A stretch of DNA of 64,000 nt from Choricystis sp. odSpoLacu1 (lineage: Eukaryota > Chlorophyta > Trebouxiophyceae): NCBI GenBank assembly GCA_958009055.1, contig OY253653.1, positions 682,001-746,000 of the forward strand, in the 5' to 3' direction. The position numbers and the translations under genes are program-made. Position 1 is the first letter of the stretch, and each line of letters begins with the position of its first letter. The notes beneath the pieces were generated by a model. That model made no database searches. It saw only the letters and a list, made by a program, of their open reading frames with translations, and was not told the DNA's origin. Shown here in pieces: positions 1-10,516 of this stretch.

Positions 1-1498
1 GCGGTGGCCAACAACCCGGGAGCAGAGGGGCAGAAAGCCAGACTCGACGCAGGCTTGCGGTGAGCCGCCAGCGTCCACAGGGGGGGGGCGCCCCCGCCGG
101 CGCGCGCGTCCAGGGCGAGAATGGTGCCGGCATCCGTCGCAACACAAAACAGGGTCGGCGCGTCGGGGCGCCACGCGACGCACTCGACGTCCGCGCCCAC
201 GCTCCACTTGGCGGCGGCTGCACCCTGGGGCGCCCGCACATCCACCAGGGCGGCGACGCCGTCAAAGCCGCCGGTCAGCAGGGCGGGCGCGTCGGCCGGG
301 TTGAAGGCTACCGCTTGCACCTTGCTCGTGTGGTGGGTAAACGTGGCCACCGCGGCCCCCGCATCCACGTCCCACACCTTGACGGTGCGGTCTGCAGATG
401 CAGACGCCAGCGCGTTGCGCACGTGGGGGGACCAGGCGAGGCCGAGCACGGCGTCGGCGTGGCCGCCGCCCGCGACCGCGGCGCGGCGCGAGCGGCGCAC
501 GCGCGGGGGCATGGCTCCACCCGCTGCTTTGGCAGTGGCCGCGGCGGCAGCTTCGGCCCCCGTGTCGTGGCCCAGTACGGCGACGGGTTCCACCGCGTCC
601 GCGGCGTCGACGTCCCAGATTTCGACGCCAGGGTCCATTGAGCCGACGGCCACAAACGACCCTGGGGCGCCCCCCCCACCAGGCGCGGCATCCATCCAGG
701 CCAGGGCCAGCGGAAATGCAGCCAACAAGACGTCGTGGTGGACGTACACGTTGGGCGGGTCGCCGGCCCCCGCGCCCTCCTCAAACACCCACACCTCCAG
801 GCGGGACACGTCGTCCTCATTTCTGGCGGCCAGGAGCAGCAGGTCGTCGGGCTTGAGCTCCCAGTCTTCGTCATCGGAGGAGGTGGCGTCGGGGGAGGGG
901 GCGGCGCCGGCCGTGGCACGCGTGCCGGCCGCGAGGCGCAGGTAAGGGTCCTCCGAGTTGGATGCATAGTACGCAGCGCTGCCGCCAAAAATGCCGGCCG
1001 CCGCGCCATCAACGTCGGGTTCATCGTCGTAGGCGTCCATGTTGAGTTCTGCCAGGGCGGTGTCGAGGGGGGGGGCGCCCTTGCCGCGCACGGCGGCCGC
1101 GGCGGCGCGCGCGGTGGTGGTGGCGTCGGCGTCGGCGGCGTCGGCGGCGTCGTCCGAGGATGACGAGTCTGTCTCCCAGTCTTCATCATCGGAGGAGGGA
1201 GGCGACGCATGGGGAGGTGGGCGGCCGGCTGGTTGAGGGGTGGGCAAAATGGGGTGAGCGTTTTCTGTGTTTTCGCATTCTTCCACCGGGCTCAGCCGCG
1301 CATTCACACGCGCACACGGTGCTCAGACCACATTAGTACGCAGTCCCGGGGGCCGGAGTGGCAGCCGCCCCCCCCACACCCCCCACGCTCACCTGCGGCG
1401 GCCGCCCGCGCTTCGGCCAGCTCGTCCTCTGTCGGCGGCGCGGCGCGGGGGATGGGCCTGGCCACGCCCCGCGGCAGCCAGGCGACGCTGGAGATCAT
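1..1498 (-). CDS. PWP1: PWP1-like WD40 protein (3' end cut by window)
   Basis: WD-repeat protein of the PWP1 family, known in other eukaryotes as a nucleolar/chromatin factor for rRNA synthesis. Exons are complement(1393..1498) and complement(<1..1228), with a GT-AG intron of 164 nt joined in phase 1. The N-terminus MISSVAWLPRGVA matches the family start. An acidic stretch follows, then the family block DDEDWELKPDDLLLL and a YVHHDVLLAAFPLALAW segment. WD repeats are visible as VEIWDVDAADAVEPV, LASASADRTVKVWD and ALLTGGFDGVAALVD. About 444 codons lie in the window and the frame is still open at base 1; human PWP1 has about 500 residues, so only the last blades are missing. Identification comes from several ordered family motifs, so I am confident. 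Confidence 0.9.
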
Positions 1499-1624
1499 GG
1501 CTGAGGGTGTGCGGCGCGGAGGAGGTGGGCAGTGTGTGCCTCCCGCTCGGCCGGCAGGGCCAAAAAAGAAAACCAAAAACGAGTCTCTCTCACTTTCGCC
1601 GACGTCGAAACAAAACGCTCAATC

Positions 1625-2062
1625 ATGGCCGATCCCACCCACGCGCTCCCCGTCCTCACTTGCGACGGCGACGCCGTGCCCCTGGAAGAAGCGCGCACCC
1701 TCAGCCGCAAACATGAATGCTTGTTTTTTGTGTTTGGTGGGGAGAGGAAGGTGACAAAACAAAGACCCACCTCCTAACAGCCTCCCGTTTCCCCCCCTTC
1801 CTCCCCTACACTCTACCTCGCCGGCTTTGCGCTGCTGCCCTGGGCGTGGGTCCTCAACGCCTGGCTGTTTAGGGATGCATCCGACGCCGTCGTCGCCGCC
1901 AACGTGTCTGCTTCGCGGCGCGGCGCGGCCGCAGCGGGCGTCGCCCTGGCCGCGTGGGCGGCCGCGTTCTCGCTGGGGGGGCCGCGGGTGGTGGGCGCCA
2001 CTCTGTACGACAAACTGAACCTGGCGGGGGTGGACCTGGCGAGCTGGGGGCTGAACTTTTGA
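1625..2062 (+). CDS. PSENEN: PEN-2, gamma-secretase subunit
   Basis: Homologue of presenilin enhancer 2, the small membrane subunit of gamma-secretase. The first part ends in EEARTLSRK, like the family's EEKLNLCRK. The second part starts LYLAGFALLPWAWVLNAWLF, the conserved first membrane segment, followed by a second hydrophobic stretch and the C-terminal DKLNLAGVDLASWG. The intron is not settled. The only in-frame GT-AG solution (1751..1780) is 30 nt, shorter than every other intron here, and leaves about 24 extra residues between the two conserved blocks. The true junction is probably near 1711 and 1817, but no canonical donor is present there. Product identity is good; the exon structure is uncertain. 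Confidence 0.75.
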
Positions 2063-2352
2063 TAAGAGGGGGAGTGGGCGGTAGAAAGTTTTTTGTTTTT
2101 CTAGTTGTGAACCCTTGCCTACGGACATTTTTGTGCGCTATATAGTGGGGTTGGTTTTACACACGCATCAGTCGAGCGAGGAGGAGGAAAAAAAGTATAG
2201 GGGGTCGGTGTGGGCAGCGAACCAAGGAGGGAAACGGGGGGGCGTTTTATTCACCCCGCCTCTCTCCACTCTCAGGCCGCACGCACACACACGCATACAA
2301 ACAAAAATGGACAATGAATCAAGTGCAGTAGGAGCAAAATCAAATCAAAACA
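2063..2352. other. convergent 3' intergenic gap
   Basis: Gap between the PEN-2 stop and the stop of the small membrane-protein gene on the other strand. It is more AT-rich than the genes, as most 3' gaps here are. I see no RNA gene, and no TGTAA polyadenylation motif of the core-chlorophyte kind. Confidence 0.5.
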
Positions 2353-3106
2353 TCAAACGACCCTCGCCACGACGACCGCCCCGCGTGCGCCGCGCTCCCC
2401 CAGCGCGGCCGCCAGCCCGCTCGCGCACGAGGCGACCCCCCCGTACGCCGACCCTGCTCCTGCCATCGCTTGCTGGGCCGCCAGCGCGGCCAGCGCCAGG
2501 CGGCGGCCGTCTTCCGCGGCCGCCAGCGCACGCGAGGTGCGCGCGTGCGCGGCGCGCGCGCGCGCGCGTGCGCGGCCGCCAGGGCCGCCACCGCGCCAGC
2601 CAGCACTGCGACAGTCCACATTGAAGCTGAAGGATTGTCGGCTGCTGCTTTGCGCAGCGCTTTCAAATGAGCCACCGCGGCAGCGCCGCCTGCGGCCGCC
2701 GCGCGGCGCAGCCCCGACAGCGGGGGCGGCTGCCCGGCCGGCGATGCCGCCCACCCTGCATCAAAGTCCAGCAGTCGCCCCGCGGGCGGTGGGTCGGGTG
2801 TCAGGCGGCGGCCGGACGCGTCGACCGGGATGCCGGGGGCGACCGCGGGTGACGCGCGCGCGGTGGGCGGCGCGTCGTCCACGGGCGTGCCTTCCACCAC
2901 GCTGACGACGCCGACGTCGGGTTCATCGTCCTCCGTAGTGACGACTTCCCAGGCGTCGGGCTGAGTGGAGAGGGGGGGGAGGTGTGGGGCTGGTGAGCTG
3001 GGGAAGCGTGTTTTGACCTCTCGCTCGCGTCATGTGCCAGCGCGGCGCGGCACGCCCCGCGCACACTCACCAATGCCTCCATGTCCAGTTCGGCCACGCC
3101 CGACAT
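2353..3106 (-). CDS. small single-pass membrane protein, possibly ATG8-interacting-like
   Basis: Exon 1 is complement(3071..3106), coding MSGVAELDMEAL. A 110-nt GT-AG intron follows, then exon 2 complement(2353..2960) beginning PDAWEVVTTEDDEPD. The middle is proline/alanine-rich. One hydrophobic segment (WTVAVLAGAVAALAAA) sits near the C-terminus, followed by a basic, alanine-rich tail. An N-terminal WEVV motif plus a late membrane span recalls plant ATG8-interacting proteins (ATI1/2), but the match is weak. The upstream frame runs to 2340 while the downstream protein-like frame stops at 2353. The change falls in a (GC)n run at about 2537-2575 and is repaired in length by removing one GC unit. 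Function is not established. Confidence 0.5.
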
Positions 3107-3566
3107 GAGGTACGACACTCAGGTTGTGCGCAACGCTGAAGAATGGGGAGGCACACGCCCGTGCTTTCTTTCGAGCAGCTGTGACAAAACGACGCAACCA
3201 ACCAAAACACACTCCCTTTCTTCTCGTTGCGGCGTCCCCTCCCGTCTCTGTCCAGGTAAATGCGAGCGCCGCACACGCCGCCACCACCAATGCATCACAC
3301 TACTGCGTGCTGCGACAGCCCCCCCAGGGAACGATGCTCCAGAAAAAGGTCACACTGGCTGCGCCACCACTTGTTTGGAGGCCAGCCCTGCTGACACACA
3401 CTTTGAACCGACGCCACCCTTCGTGCGCATGCTATGCATTGTGCACTGCATTGTACGGGGCGGAGGCCGGCTGACCCTGGGCGGTGGGAGGCAGTGCGGG
3501 GTGCCATTTGTGCTATTCTCGTGCGCCGACCTTTTTCTCCCACCCTCAACACAGGCAACCCTCATC
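3107..3566. promoter_or_regulatory. divergent intergenic region, possible 5' leader exon of G3PDH
   Basis: 460-nt gap between two divergent starts, presumably holding both promoters. No TATA box is obvious. A pyrimidine tract ending in ACACAG at 3550-3554, just before the G3PDH start, looks like a splice acceptor. A 5' UTR intron, or an upstream exon with a targeting peptide, is therefore possible. A donor-like CCAG/GTAAAT lies at about 3254. I could not settle an upstream exon. Confidence 0.4.
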
Positions 3567-4685
3567 ATGCCCGCCCCCACCGCCCCCACCACCAAGGTCG
3601 GCGTCATCGGCGCGGGCGCGTGGGGAACCGCCCTCGCCCTGCACTGCGGCCGCATGGGCAATAACGTGGTCGTGTGGTGCCGCGAGCCAGAGGTCGCGGC
3701 CGCCATCAACGACCCCTCCGTCCGCGAAAACACGTCCTTCCTCAAAGGCTTCAAGCTGCCCCCCAGCGTGCGGGCCACCACGTCCCACGCCGAGCTGGCG
3801 GAGCATGCCGACCTGGTGCTGGTGGTGGTGCCGACCCCGTTTCTGGCGGCCACGCTGGCCGCGTTTCGCCCGCACCTGACGTCCCGCCACACGCTGGTGT
3901 CGTGTACGAAGGGTATCCTGAATGACACGCTGGAGACTCCCGACGCCATCATCAAGCGCGTGCTGGCGGGCGGGGGTAGCGACAGCGCGGCCGGCGCGTC
4001 GCCGCGCACGCTGCCGCGCGTCGCGTTTTTGTCGGGCCCTTCATTCGCAGCCGAAGTCGCCCAAGGCGTCCCCACTGCCGTCACCATTGCCGCCACCGAT
4101 GAAGCGGTGGCGGCAGACGTCCAAGCCCGCCTGTCCACGCCCCGGTTTCGGTGCTACCGGACGACCGACGTGACAGGTGTCGAACTCGGCGGCGCCCTCA
4201 AAAACGTGATCGCGCTGGGGTGCGGCATTGCGGACGGCCTGGGCATGGGAAACAATGGGCGAGCTTGCCTGCTGACGCCGGGGCTGGGGGAAATCACGCG
4301 CATCGCGTGTGCCGCGGGCGCGCACCCGCTCACACTCGCGGGGCTAGCCGGCGTCGGCGACCTCGTCCTCACCTGCTGCGGCGACCTGTCCCGCAACCGC
4401 ACCGTCGGCCTGCGCGTAGGGCGGGGAGAGCGCGCGGCGGCGGTGACCGCGGGCATGACGGCCGTCGCGGAGGGAGTGCTCACGTCCATAGCGGCCGCCG
4501 CGCTCGCCGCGCGCCTCGGCGTCGACGCCCCCATCATCGACGGTATCCACCGCGTCCTGCACGAGGGCGCAGACCCGGCCGCCGTGGTGGCCGAAGTCAT
4601 GACACGCGACCTCAAACACGAAGTGCCGGCTGCCGTGCTGAAAGCGGCGGCCAGCACGGACCGGTTGGTGAGCGAGCAGGAGTGA
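3567..4685 (+). CDS. NAD-dependent glycerol-3-phosphate dehydrogenase
   Basis: 372-residue NAD-linked glycerol-3-phosphate dehydrogenase, which interconverts dihydroxyacetone phosphate and glycerol 3-phosphate and so feeds glycerolipid and glycerol synthesis. The N-terminal Rossmann loop is VGVIGAGAWGTALALH. Later come SCTKG, the segment LSGPSFAAEVAQGVPTA, and the catalytic/binding block ELGGALKNVIALGCGIADG followed by GMGNNGRA. The length is normal for the soluble family and there is no intron. I chose ATG 3567 because it sits about ten residues before the Rossmann strand. The frame stays open upstream, so a transit peptide encoded by an upstream exon cannot be excluded. Cytosol versus plastid is not decided. 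Confidence 0.93.
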   Translation: MPAPTAPTTKVGVIGAGAWGTALALHCGRMGNNVVVWCREPEVAAAINDPSVRENTSFLKGFKLPPSVRATTSHAELAEHADLVLVVVPTPFLAATLAAFRPHLTSRHTLVSCTKGILNDTLETPDAIIKRVLAGGGSDSAAGASPRTLPRVAFLSGPSFAAEVAQGVPTAVTIAATDEAVAADVQARLSTPRFRCYRTTDVTGVELGGALKNVIALGCGIADGLGMGNNGRACLLTPGLGEITRIACAAGAHPLTLAGLAGVGDLVLTCCGDLSRNRTVGLRVGRGERAAAVTAGMTAVAEGVLTSIAAAALAARLGVDAPIIDGIHRVLHEGADPAAVVAEVMTRDLKHEVPAAVLKAAASTDRLVSEQE

Positions 4686-4914
4686 TTGGCTGTGAGTATG
4701 TGAGAGATATGGGGGTGATACACCATATGAGCGAGAGAGACCACACTCTTTCATGGTGGAAAGAGTGCAACGACAGAGAGAGACGAGAGAGAGAACGTCG
4801 TCGTCAAGTCTTTTTTAACCCAGAGAGAGCGATAAACTTTTTTGTTTCAAAAATCACACCATTGATTTGATTGCACACAGCGGCAGCGTAAAAGGAAAAA
4901 GAAACACGCATTTC

Positions 4915-6382
4915 TCACACCACGCCCGCCGTCTTGGCGACGACAGCATCAGCGTACGCCCCCACCGGCGGCAAGTCTTTGCGCCGCTCGCTGCGCATCG
5001 GGGGCTGCTGGTACAGCGCCCCCATGCCCAGACACAGCAGCAGGGCGGCCGTGCCCGCCGCGTTGGCATGCTGGTCCCACAGGGCGGCGTTGACGAGGAT
5101 GGTGAGCACTTTGCACACGTTGCCGATGACGGAGAATGAAGTCGCGGAAATCGCGGTGCGCAGGGCAAAGGAGAAGTAGGACATGCCCAGCCCGGCCACG
5201 CAGGTGGCGGCCACCATGCCCCAGGCGAATGTGCCGTGCCCACCTGCGGCGACAACAGCAGCCTCCCCCGTCAGCAGGCAGACCAGGGCCATCGGCGGCA
5301 CCGCCAGCGCGTTTTGGTAAAACGTGCGCCCCCACGTCGACATCGCGACCGTGTCCACCACTTTTTTGACCCACACCATCTCGGCGATGGCAAACGTGTA
5401 CCACGTGGCCAGCCACGCGTAGCCGACGGGGGTGAAGTGGACGTCAGCGGCGGCATAGGCGGTGACACCCGCAAACACGCCCCCCAGCGCCGCCCAGGAG
5501 CGGGCGGAGGGGAGCTCCCGCCCCAGGTACGCGTACTCGATGAGCGCGATGACGATGGGGGTGGAGGCGCGGAAGCAGATGATGGTGTCGACGGGCACGT
5601 AGCGGAGGGTGGTGACGTTGGCGAAGAGTGTACCGATGAAACCCACCACGATCAACCCAAACTTGGCGGCCTTGGTCTTCTCCAGGGGTTCGCACTCCAC
5701 CACTTTGGCCGCCGACAGCCCCCGCACAAACGCGGCGCACGTGGCCAGCTGGCACAGCAGGATGAAGGAGGGCGCGGGCAGGCGCGTGACGGCCACCTTG
5801 TTGAGGATGAGCAGCATGGAGGAGCAGACGGAGTAGGCGACGACGAGAAAGGTGACGCGCGCGGAGACGCGGGTGCGGCCTGTGTGGTGTGGGGGTGGGT
5901 GGGTGAGTCGGGAGAAAAAGCGGCGGGTCGAAACAAGATGCGTCGCCGGCGCGGCAACCGCGTCTGCTCATCCTCCTCCCCCAACACCCTCTCACCTCCG
6001 CTGAAGTAGCGCGCGGCTGACGGGTAGGCCAGGGCCAGGCCGCCCGCGATGATGATGCTGGGGAGGGGGGAGGGAGAGGAAGGTGAGCGCAAGGCTTGCT
6101 CCAAATTGCACGCGCGCGGCGCGCGTTTTTTTTGGGGGGGGCGCCCGGTTCGTCCGGCACAACCCCCCACTTTCACCCCCCCCAGCGGAGGGGAATTTTA
6201 GGGTGGCGCCCGTGGCGGGGGTCGGGGGCGCCAGATCAGGCGCCGGACACCGACCAATTGGCCCGGGCTTTCCCCCCCCAAAAGACTCACGCGAGCGTCG
6301 ACGACACGGCCTGCGGCGACACACCCAGCGCGCGCCCGATGGATGCGCTGACCGCGGCCAGGGGGGCCAACAGGCCGCCCAT
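4915..6382 (-). CDS. nucleotide-sugar transporter, GONST3/TPT superfamily
   Basis: Multi-span Golgi-type nucleotide-sugar transporter of the drug/metabolite transporter superfamily. Exons are complement(6291..6382), complement(5996..6057) and complement(4915..5879), all GT-AG, giving 372 residues. Family blocks are SSMLLILNKVAVTRLPAP, YVPVDTIICFRASTPIVIA, LGRELPSARSWAAL and the WVKKVVDTV / WGRTFYQNALA pair typical of GDP-mannose-type (GONST3-like) carriers. About eight to ten hydrophobic segments are visible. The substrate cannot be read from sequence; a GDP-sugar is the best guess by family. Two introns fall within the first 52 codons, a 5' bias shared by many genes here. Confidence 0.85.
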
Positions 6383-6619
6383 GGTTGGTGGGGAGGGAGG
6401 AGGGAGGAGGGGGGGGGCGGGGGGGGCGCGGGAGAGAGACGAGAGCTCGCGCTCGAAAAACCGCTCAAAAAGTGATCTGCCCACCTCTCCCTCTCTCTCT
6501 CCCGACAGCTCTTCGACACACTCTCTTCTGCCCCCTCTCGGTAGTGTTACAACATCAGTGCGCACGCGGGTACAACACACACAATCTTTCCTCTGTTGAT
6601 ACAAAAAACTCGACTCAAC

Positions 6620-8348
6620 CTACCCACCCTTCCTCGCTCCCTGCCACCGCGCCGCCAGTTTGCCGCCCTCCCTCACCCCAGCATCAAAGTGGTTGGCCAG
6701 CCCCGCCCAGCACCGGTAGTAGTCGGCGTCCACGTGCGGTGACGCTGCTGCGCCGGGCGCCACGCGCGGCGTGGCAAACGTTTCAAACATGAAGGCCAGC
6801 CCGCTGTCGGGCAGGCGCGCGGGAGTCGCCGTGTCGGCCGCCACCGCGGCTTCATACGAGGGCGCGTCCGGCCCGTGCGGCGTCATGCACAGATGCAGGG
6901 AGGCGGCGCCCGGGGGGAAGCCGGCGGGGGCTTTGGCGTCATACGCGCCGCGGATCAGCCCCATGAACTCGTTGGCCGTGTTGCGATGGTAGTACGGCGG
7001 TCGGAACGTCCCCTCCGCCGCGCACCAGCGAGGAGGGAACACCACAAAGTCGGCTACGGGGATGCCGGGGGAGGGGGTGCGCACGGTGAGCACGGTGAAG
7101 ATGGAGGGGTCGGGGTGGTCAAACGACACAGCGTTGACCGGGCAGAAACGAGCTAAATCGTACTTAAACGGCGCTAAATTGCCGTGCCACGCCACCACGT
7201 TGAACGGGGAGAAGGCTTGGCGTGCGGCAAAGAGGCGGCCCCCGAACTTGTGGAGCACGGTGAACCCGCCCTCGATAGTGCGATCCTCATACCAGGCAGT
7301 GGGTGCCTCGAAATCGCGTGCCGATGCGAGCCCATTGGCACCAATCGGGCCCAGGTCGGGCAGGGTGAAGGGGCCGCCATAGGATTCCAGGACGTAGCCA
7401 CGGGCGGTGCCATCAGGCAGCGCGATCGAAAACCGCATGCCGCGTGGCAGGACAATGATTTCACCCGGGGCGACAGCCACCCGCCCCAACTCGGTCGTGA
7501 CATGCAGGCGGCCGGTTTGGGGGACGATCAGGAGGTCGCCGTCTGCGTTGGCGAGGCAGGTGGTGGTCATGCAGGACGTGGCCGCGTACAGGTGAATCAA
7601 GTAGCCGTCCCGCGCCAACGGGTCACCCGCGCCGCACACCGTGTGCAGACCGGCCACCCAGTCGACAGGGGTGGAGGGCAGCGGTAACGGGCGCCAACGA
7701 ATCTGGTTGGGGGTGACAACGTGGGAGGCGTGGTCGCACGCCAGGTGGGGGGCACGGGAAGCGTCCACCGGGATGAATGGTTCATGGGTAACAGACGGCC
7801 GCGTGCGATACATCCACGTGCGCAAGGCGGCCGCCCGGGGCACGGTGAAGGGGGTGCCGGACAGTTGCTCCGCGTACAGTCCGTAAGGGCTGACTTGGGG
7901 GTTGTTCATGCCCACGGGGAGGGCGCCCGGCAGGGCTTCCGACTGGAGCTCGTTGCCTGGTGTGTGTGGGGGGAGGGGGAGCGCGTGTGTGTCCGAGAGA
8001 GCGAGGTCGGGGAAGCAACGTCGCGAAACCGCCCGCGTGGACGACGGGGCGCGCGCGTCGCGCTGTTGTTTTCGTTTCCTTCTTTCGCGGCTGAGCTTTC
8101 CCCAAACCGCCCCTCATGCCACCCCAGCCTAATGCTCTGCGACTTGCCGCCATCAACGGCGAGGCAGGAGGCAGCGGCGGGGGAATAAAAGCGGCAGGCA
8201 TTGCGCCGGGGCAAAAACGCAATGCCTCCTTCCTGCACTCACCAAACCCCGTGTTGTACGCCAGCGACGCCCAGTCGTCGCACGGGGCCGGCTTAGCCAT
8301 GTCGGGTGCCGCCGCCTGGGGGGGCGAGGCAGTGGCTGGGCCGGCCAT
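6620..8348 (-). CDS. HGD: homogentisate 1,2-dioxygenase
   Basis: Iron-dependent ring-cleaving enzyme of tyrosine degradation, converting homogentisate to maleylacetoacetate. Exons are complement(8243..8348) and complement(6620..7956), spliced in phase 1 across a 286-nt intron to give 480 residues, normal for the family (about 445) plus a short N-terminal extension. The join restores the conserved start YNTGFGNELQSEALPGALP followed by NNPQVSPYGLYAEQLSGT. Iron-site features are visible in PPYYHRNTANEFMGLIRG (His and Glu) and in MTPHGPD (His). No transit peptide is obvious, so the cytosol is likely. In plants this enzyme competes with tocopherol and plastoquinone synthesis for homogentisate. Confidence 0.95.
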
Positions 8349-8525
8349 GAGGGGCGGTTGTTTTTTCGGTTCGGTAAGGAGTGAAGCATACACACCTATG
8401 CGTTTTTTTTTTTTTTTCTCCCTCACAATCGCGGCCCGCCCGCGCGCCCAGCGCACGGCGTGTCACTCACACCAACAGAAACAAGCAGGCCACAAGCCCC
8501 CTCCGCGCCTTCCACCAAAACTACA
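8349..8525. promoter_or_regulatory. divergent promoter region HGD / EAPP-like
   Basis: 177-nt gap between divergent starts containing a run of 15 T at 8403-8417. It must hold both core promoters. No TATA-like element is evident. Confidence 0.4.
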
Positions 8526-8987
8526 ATGGCTCTCCCCCACCCCCGCCCCACCTTTGACGACCAAGAAACCGAGCAAAACTCATTCTACGACTCTGGCGCT
8601 GACACGGCAGACGAGGTCGCCGCCCGCCTGGCCGACGATGCGGCTGGCATGCCCCCCCGGGGCCAGGAGAGCACGCTGTCGTGCGCCGCGTGTTTTTCCC
8701 TCGTCGCGCCGCGCGCACAAACGCACGCAGCGCGGCGAGGACAATACCGCACCATCTACCTGGTGGACGGCGCGGTCAGGGTGGAGGGCGTGGTGGAGGC
8801 GCGGGAACGGGCGGCTGTCAGCGGGGGCAAGCGTGGACGATACGGCGGGGGTGGGGGTGGGGGTGCGCCAGCAGTGCTGCCAGCCCTGCACTGCGCTGCC
8901 TGTGGTGCCCACGTGGGCGCCGTGCACGATGACGAGAATGATGGCGTGCCCGTGTACGTGTTGTGGGACGTGCTGCCGGGAGAGTAG
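8526..8987 (+). CDS. EAPP-like (E2F-associated phosphoprotein family) protein
   Basis: 153-residue intronless protein resembling the E2F-associated phosphoprotein family. It begins with an acidic segment containing NSFYDSGADTADE (the family has FYDxxxDxxDE). A first Cys pair, TLSCAACFSLV, comes next. A central GQYRTIYLVDGAVRVEG segment corresponds to the family's QYRAMFVxNxxV. The C-terminal Cys pair is LHCAACGAHVGAVHDDEND. The two CxxC pairs could bind one zinc. In animals the family modulates E2F-driven transcription; the role in algae is unknown. A glycine run separates the halves. Start ATG 8526 precedes the acidic block, and an upstream in-frame extension looks non-coding. Confidence 0.7.
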   Translation: MALPHPRPTFDDQETEQNSFYDSGADTADEVAARLADDAAGMPPRGQESTLSCAACFSLVAPRAQTHAARRGQYRTIYLVDGAVRVEGVVEARERAAVSGGKRGRYGGGGGGGAPAVLPALHCAACGAHVGAVHDDENDGVPVYVLWDVLPGE

Positions 8988-9037
8988 AGAGAATGGAGGG
9001 TAGTTTTTTTTGTCAAACCCGTTTTTTGTTGAAAACA

Positions 9038-9042
<5 letters not shown>

Positions 9043-9068
<26 letters not shown>
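9043..9068. repeat. (AC)n microsatellite
   Basis: About 13 AC units in the convergent 3' gap between the EAPP-like gene and the unknown gene on the other strand. No function is implied. Confidence 0.9.
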
Positions 9069-9094
9069 GTCGTCTAAGCACCCCCATATAATCA

Positions 9095-10516
9095 TCAGTC
9101 GCTGGGCGCCCGCGTCACCGTGCCGCCGCGCGCTTTGCGCCCCCCCGGCGATGGCGCGGCGCCACGCTCGGGCAGGCGCGGCCGCGCGGGCGACGCGGCA
9201 GCCGACACGGGGGCAGACGACACCAGCGGCAGTGCATCCCCCGCCAGGCGGGCAGCGGTGGCCACCACGTGCGCTTTCAGCGCGGCCAGCGCGGGCAGGG
9301 CGGGCGGCGCGGTCGTGCCCGCGCGCTCGCCCGCCAGCGCGAGCGCGGTGGCAGCCGCACGCCACAGCCCCGCCTCATCCAGTTCGCGAAGGTCGAGGGC
9401 GGTGGCGCCCCGCGGCGCGGGCGGCGCAGGCGCGGCGGCTGGGGGGGCGCCGCCGCCATCAGCCGCAGGCGCAGCGCGGCGACGCTTGCCCGCGGGCGAC
9501 GCAAACGCGCTGCCGCCGCCGCTGGCGTCGCCGCCGCCACCGTCGCCACACTGGTCGATGGGGTGTTCACGCGCCGCTGCCAGCCCCGCCTCAGTTAACG
9601 GCAGGGGCCACGTGCGCGGGTGCAGGCCGAGGCGGGCAAGCGCCGACGGCACCGCCTCCCACGACCGCCCCGGGTCGCGCCGCGCGGTGGCGGAGGCATC
9701 ATCCACAGACACGCGGGCGCCGCCCCGCACCCAGGTGTACAGGTCGGCTAGATAGGCGGCCCAGCCGGACGGCACACCCCACGGCGGGCGCGGCGCGCCG
9801 TCGCCCAGGGTGGCAGCCAGAAACGCTTTGATCTGGTCCTCTGACAGGCGGTTGCCGCCGCCATCATCGCCCACGGCGACGTGGGGCGCAGAGTGCGGAA
9901 TGAGCTTGACCAGTATGCGCACGAGTTGGCGCATCTCGTCCATGGGGCCACGCCGCCGGTCGCGGTGCGCACGTGGCGGCGACAGCAGAAGAGCGGCGCC
10001 AACGCCATCATCATTCACCGCGGCCGCGGCCGCCACCGCGGCCGCCACGGTGCGCGGCGACGCCAGCGCCACCGCGGCCGCGGTGGCGGCGTCCACGTCG
10101 GACTCGTCCCCCGGGGCAGAGGTCGGCGCGGACGACGCGGGCGGCCGCGCGGGCGGCGACCGCTCGCGTGCGGTACGGCCGCGGCGCGCGCCGCCGCCGG
10201 TGACAAGGCCACCAGCTTCCACAAAGGAGGGTGCCGCCGCGAACGCCACCTGGGACGCGGGCGCAAACTGGGAGGGTTGGGAGCCGCCCGCGACACTCGG
10301 CGCAAACTGGGACGGCACAGCCAGCATCTCTTGCGACTGGCCCACCGGCAGGGCGGGCAGCGGAGGGGCGCCGTCCCCGCCTGCCGACCCGTCGGGCAGG
10401 TCGGCCAGGTCGGAGAGTTGGGAGAGGGCGAGGACGTGGGTCGCGCCGTACTCGAGCGCTGTCGCGCCGCGCGCGGCGGGCTCGGGGTCGGGTTTTGGGG
10501 GGCGGGCGTCCGCCAT
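9095..10516 (-). CDS. unknown alanine/proline-rich protein
   Basis: Single-exon reading frame of 473 residues that I do not recognise. The first 200 residues are low complexity, with repeated Q-rich LSQLSDLADLPDG, VPSQFAPSV and SQPSQFAPASQ motifs. The ordered core, about residues 190-320, contains MDEMRQLVRILVKLIPHS, LSEDQIKAFLAATLGDG, PWGVPSGWAAYLADLYTWV and LGLHPRTWPLPLTEAG. It looks like a small alpha-helical domain. A basic KRRRAA patch near residue 345 could be a nuclear signal. The C-terminal region is again alanine-rich. Codon use and composition match neighbouring genes and the opposite frames are less protein-like, so I accept it as a gene of unknown function. Confidence 0.6.
   Translation of the reverse strand: MADARPPKPDPEPAARGATALEYGATHVLALSQLSDLADLPDGSAGGDGAPPLPALPVGQSQEMLAVPSQFAPSVAGGSQPSQFAPASQVAFAAAPSFVEAGGLVTGGGARRGRTARERSPPARPPASSAPTSAPGDESDVDAATAAAVALASPRTVAAAVAAAAAVNDDGVGAALLLSPPRAHRDRRRGPMDEMRQLVRILVKLIPHSAPHVAVGDDGGGNRLSEDQIKAFLAATLGDGAPRPPWGVPSGWAAYLADLYTWVRGGARVSVDDASATARRDPGRSWEAVPSALARLGLHPRTWPLPLTEAGLAAAREHPIDQCGDGGGGDASGGGSAFASPAGKRRRAAPAADGGGAPPAAAPAPPAPRGATALDLRELDEAGLWRAAATALALAGERAGTTAPPALPALAALKAHVVATAARLAGDALPLVSSAPVSAAASPARPRLPERGAAPSPGGRKARGGTVTRAPSD

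Noticed and set aside
1711..1820. U12-type AT-AC intron in PEN-2
   Set aside because: The sequence after the possible AT donor does not match the strongly conserved ATATCCTT, and the reading phases do not fit.
3081..3566. N-terminal extension of G3PDH using the open frame upstream of ATG 3567
   Set aside because: The frame crosses Cys/His-rich, non-conserved sequence and a likely splice acceptor; the conserved domain starts ten residues after ATG 3567. An upstream exon remains possible but not this continuous frame.
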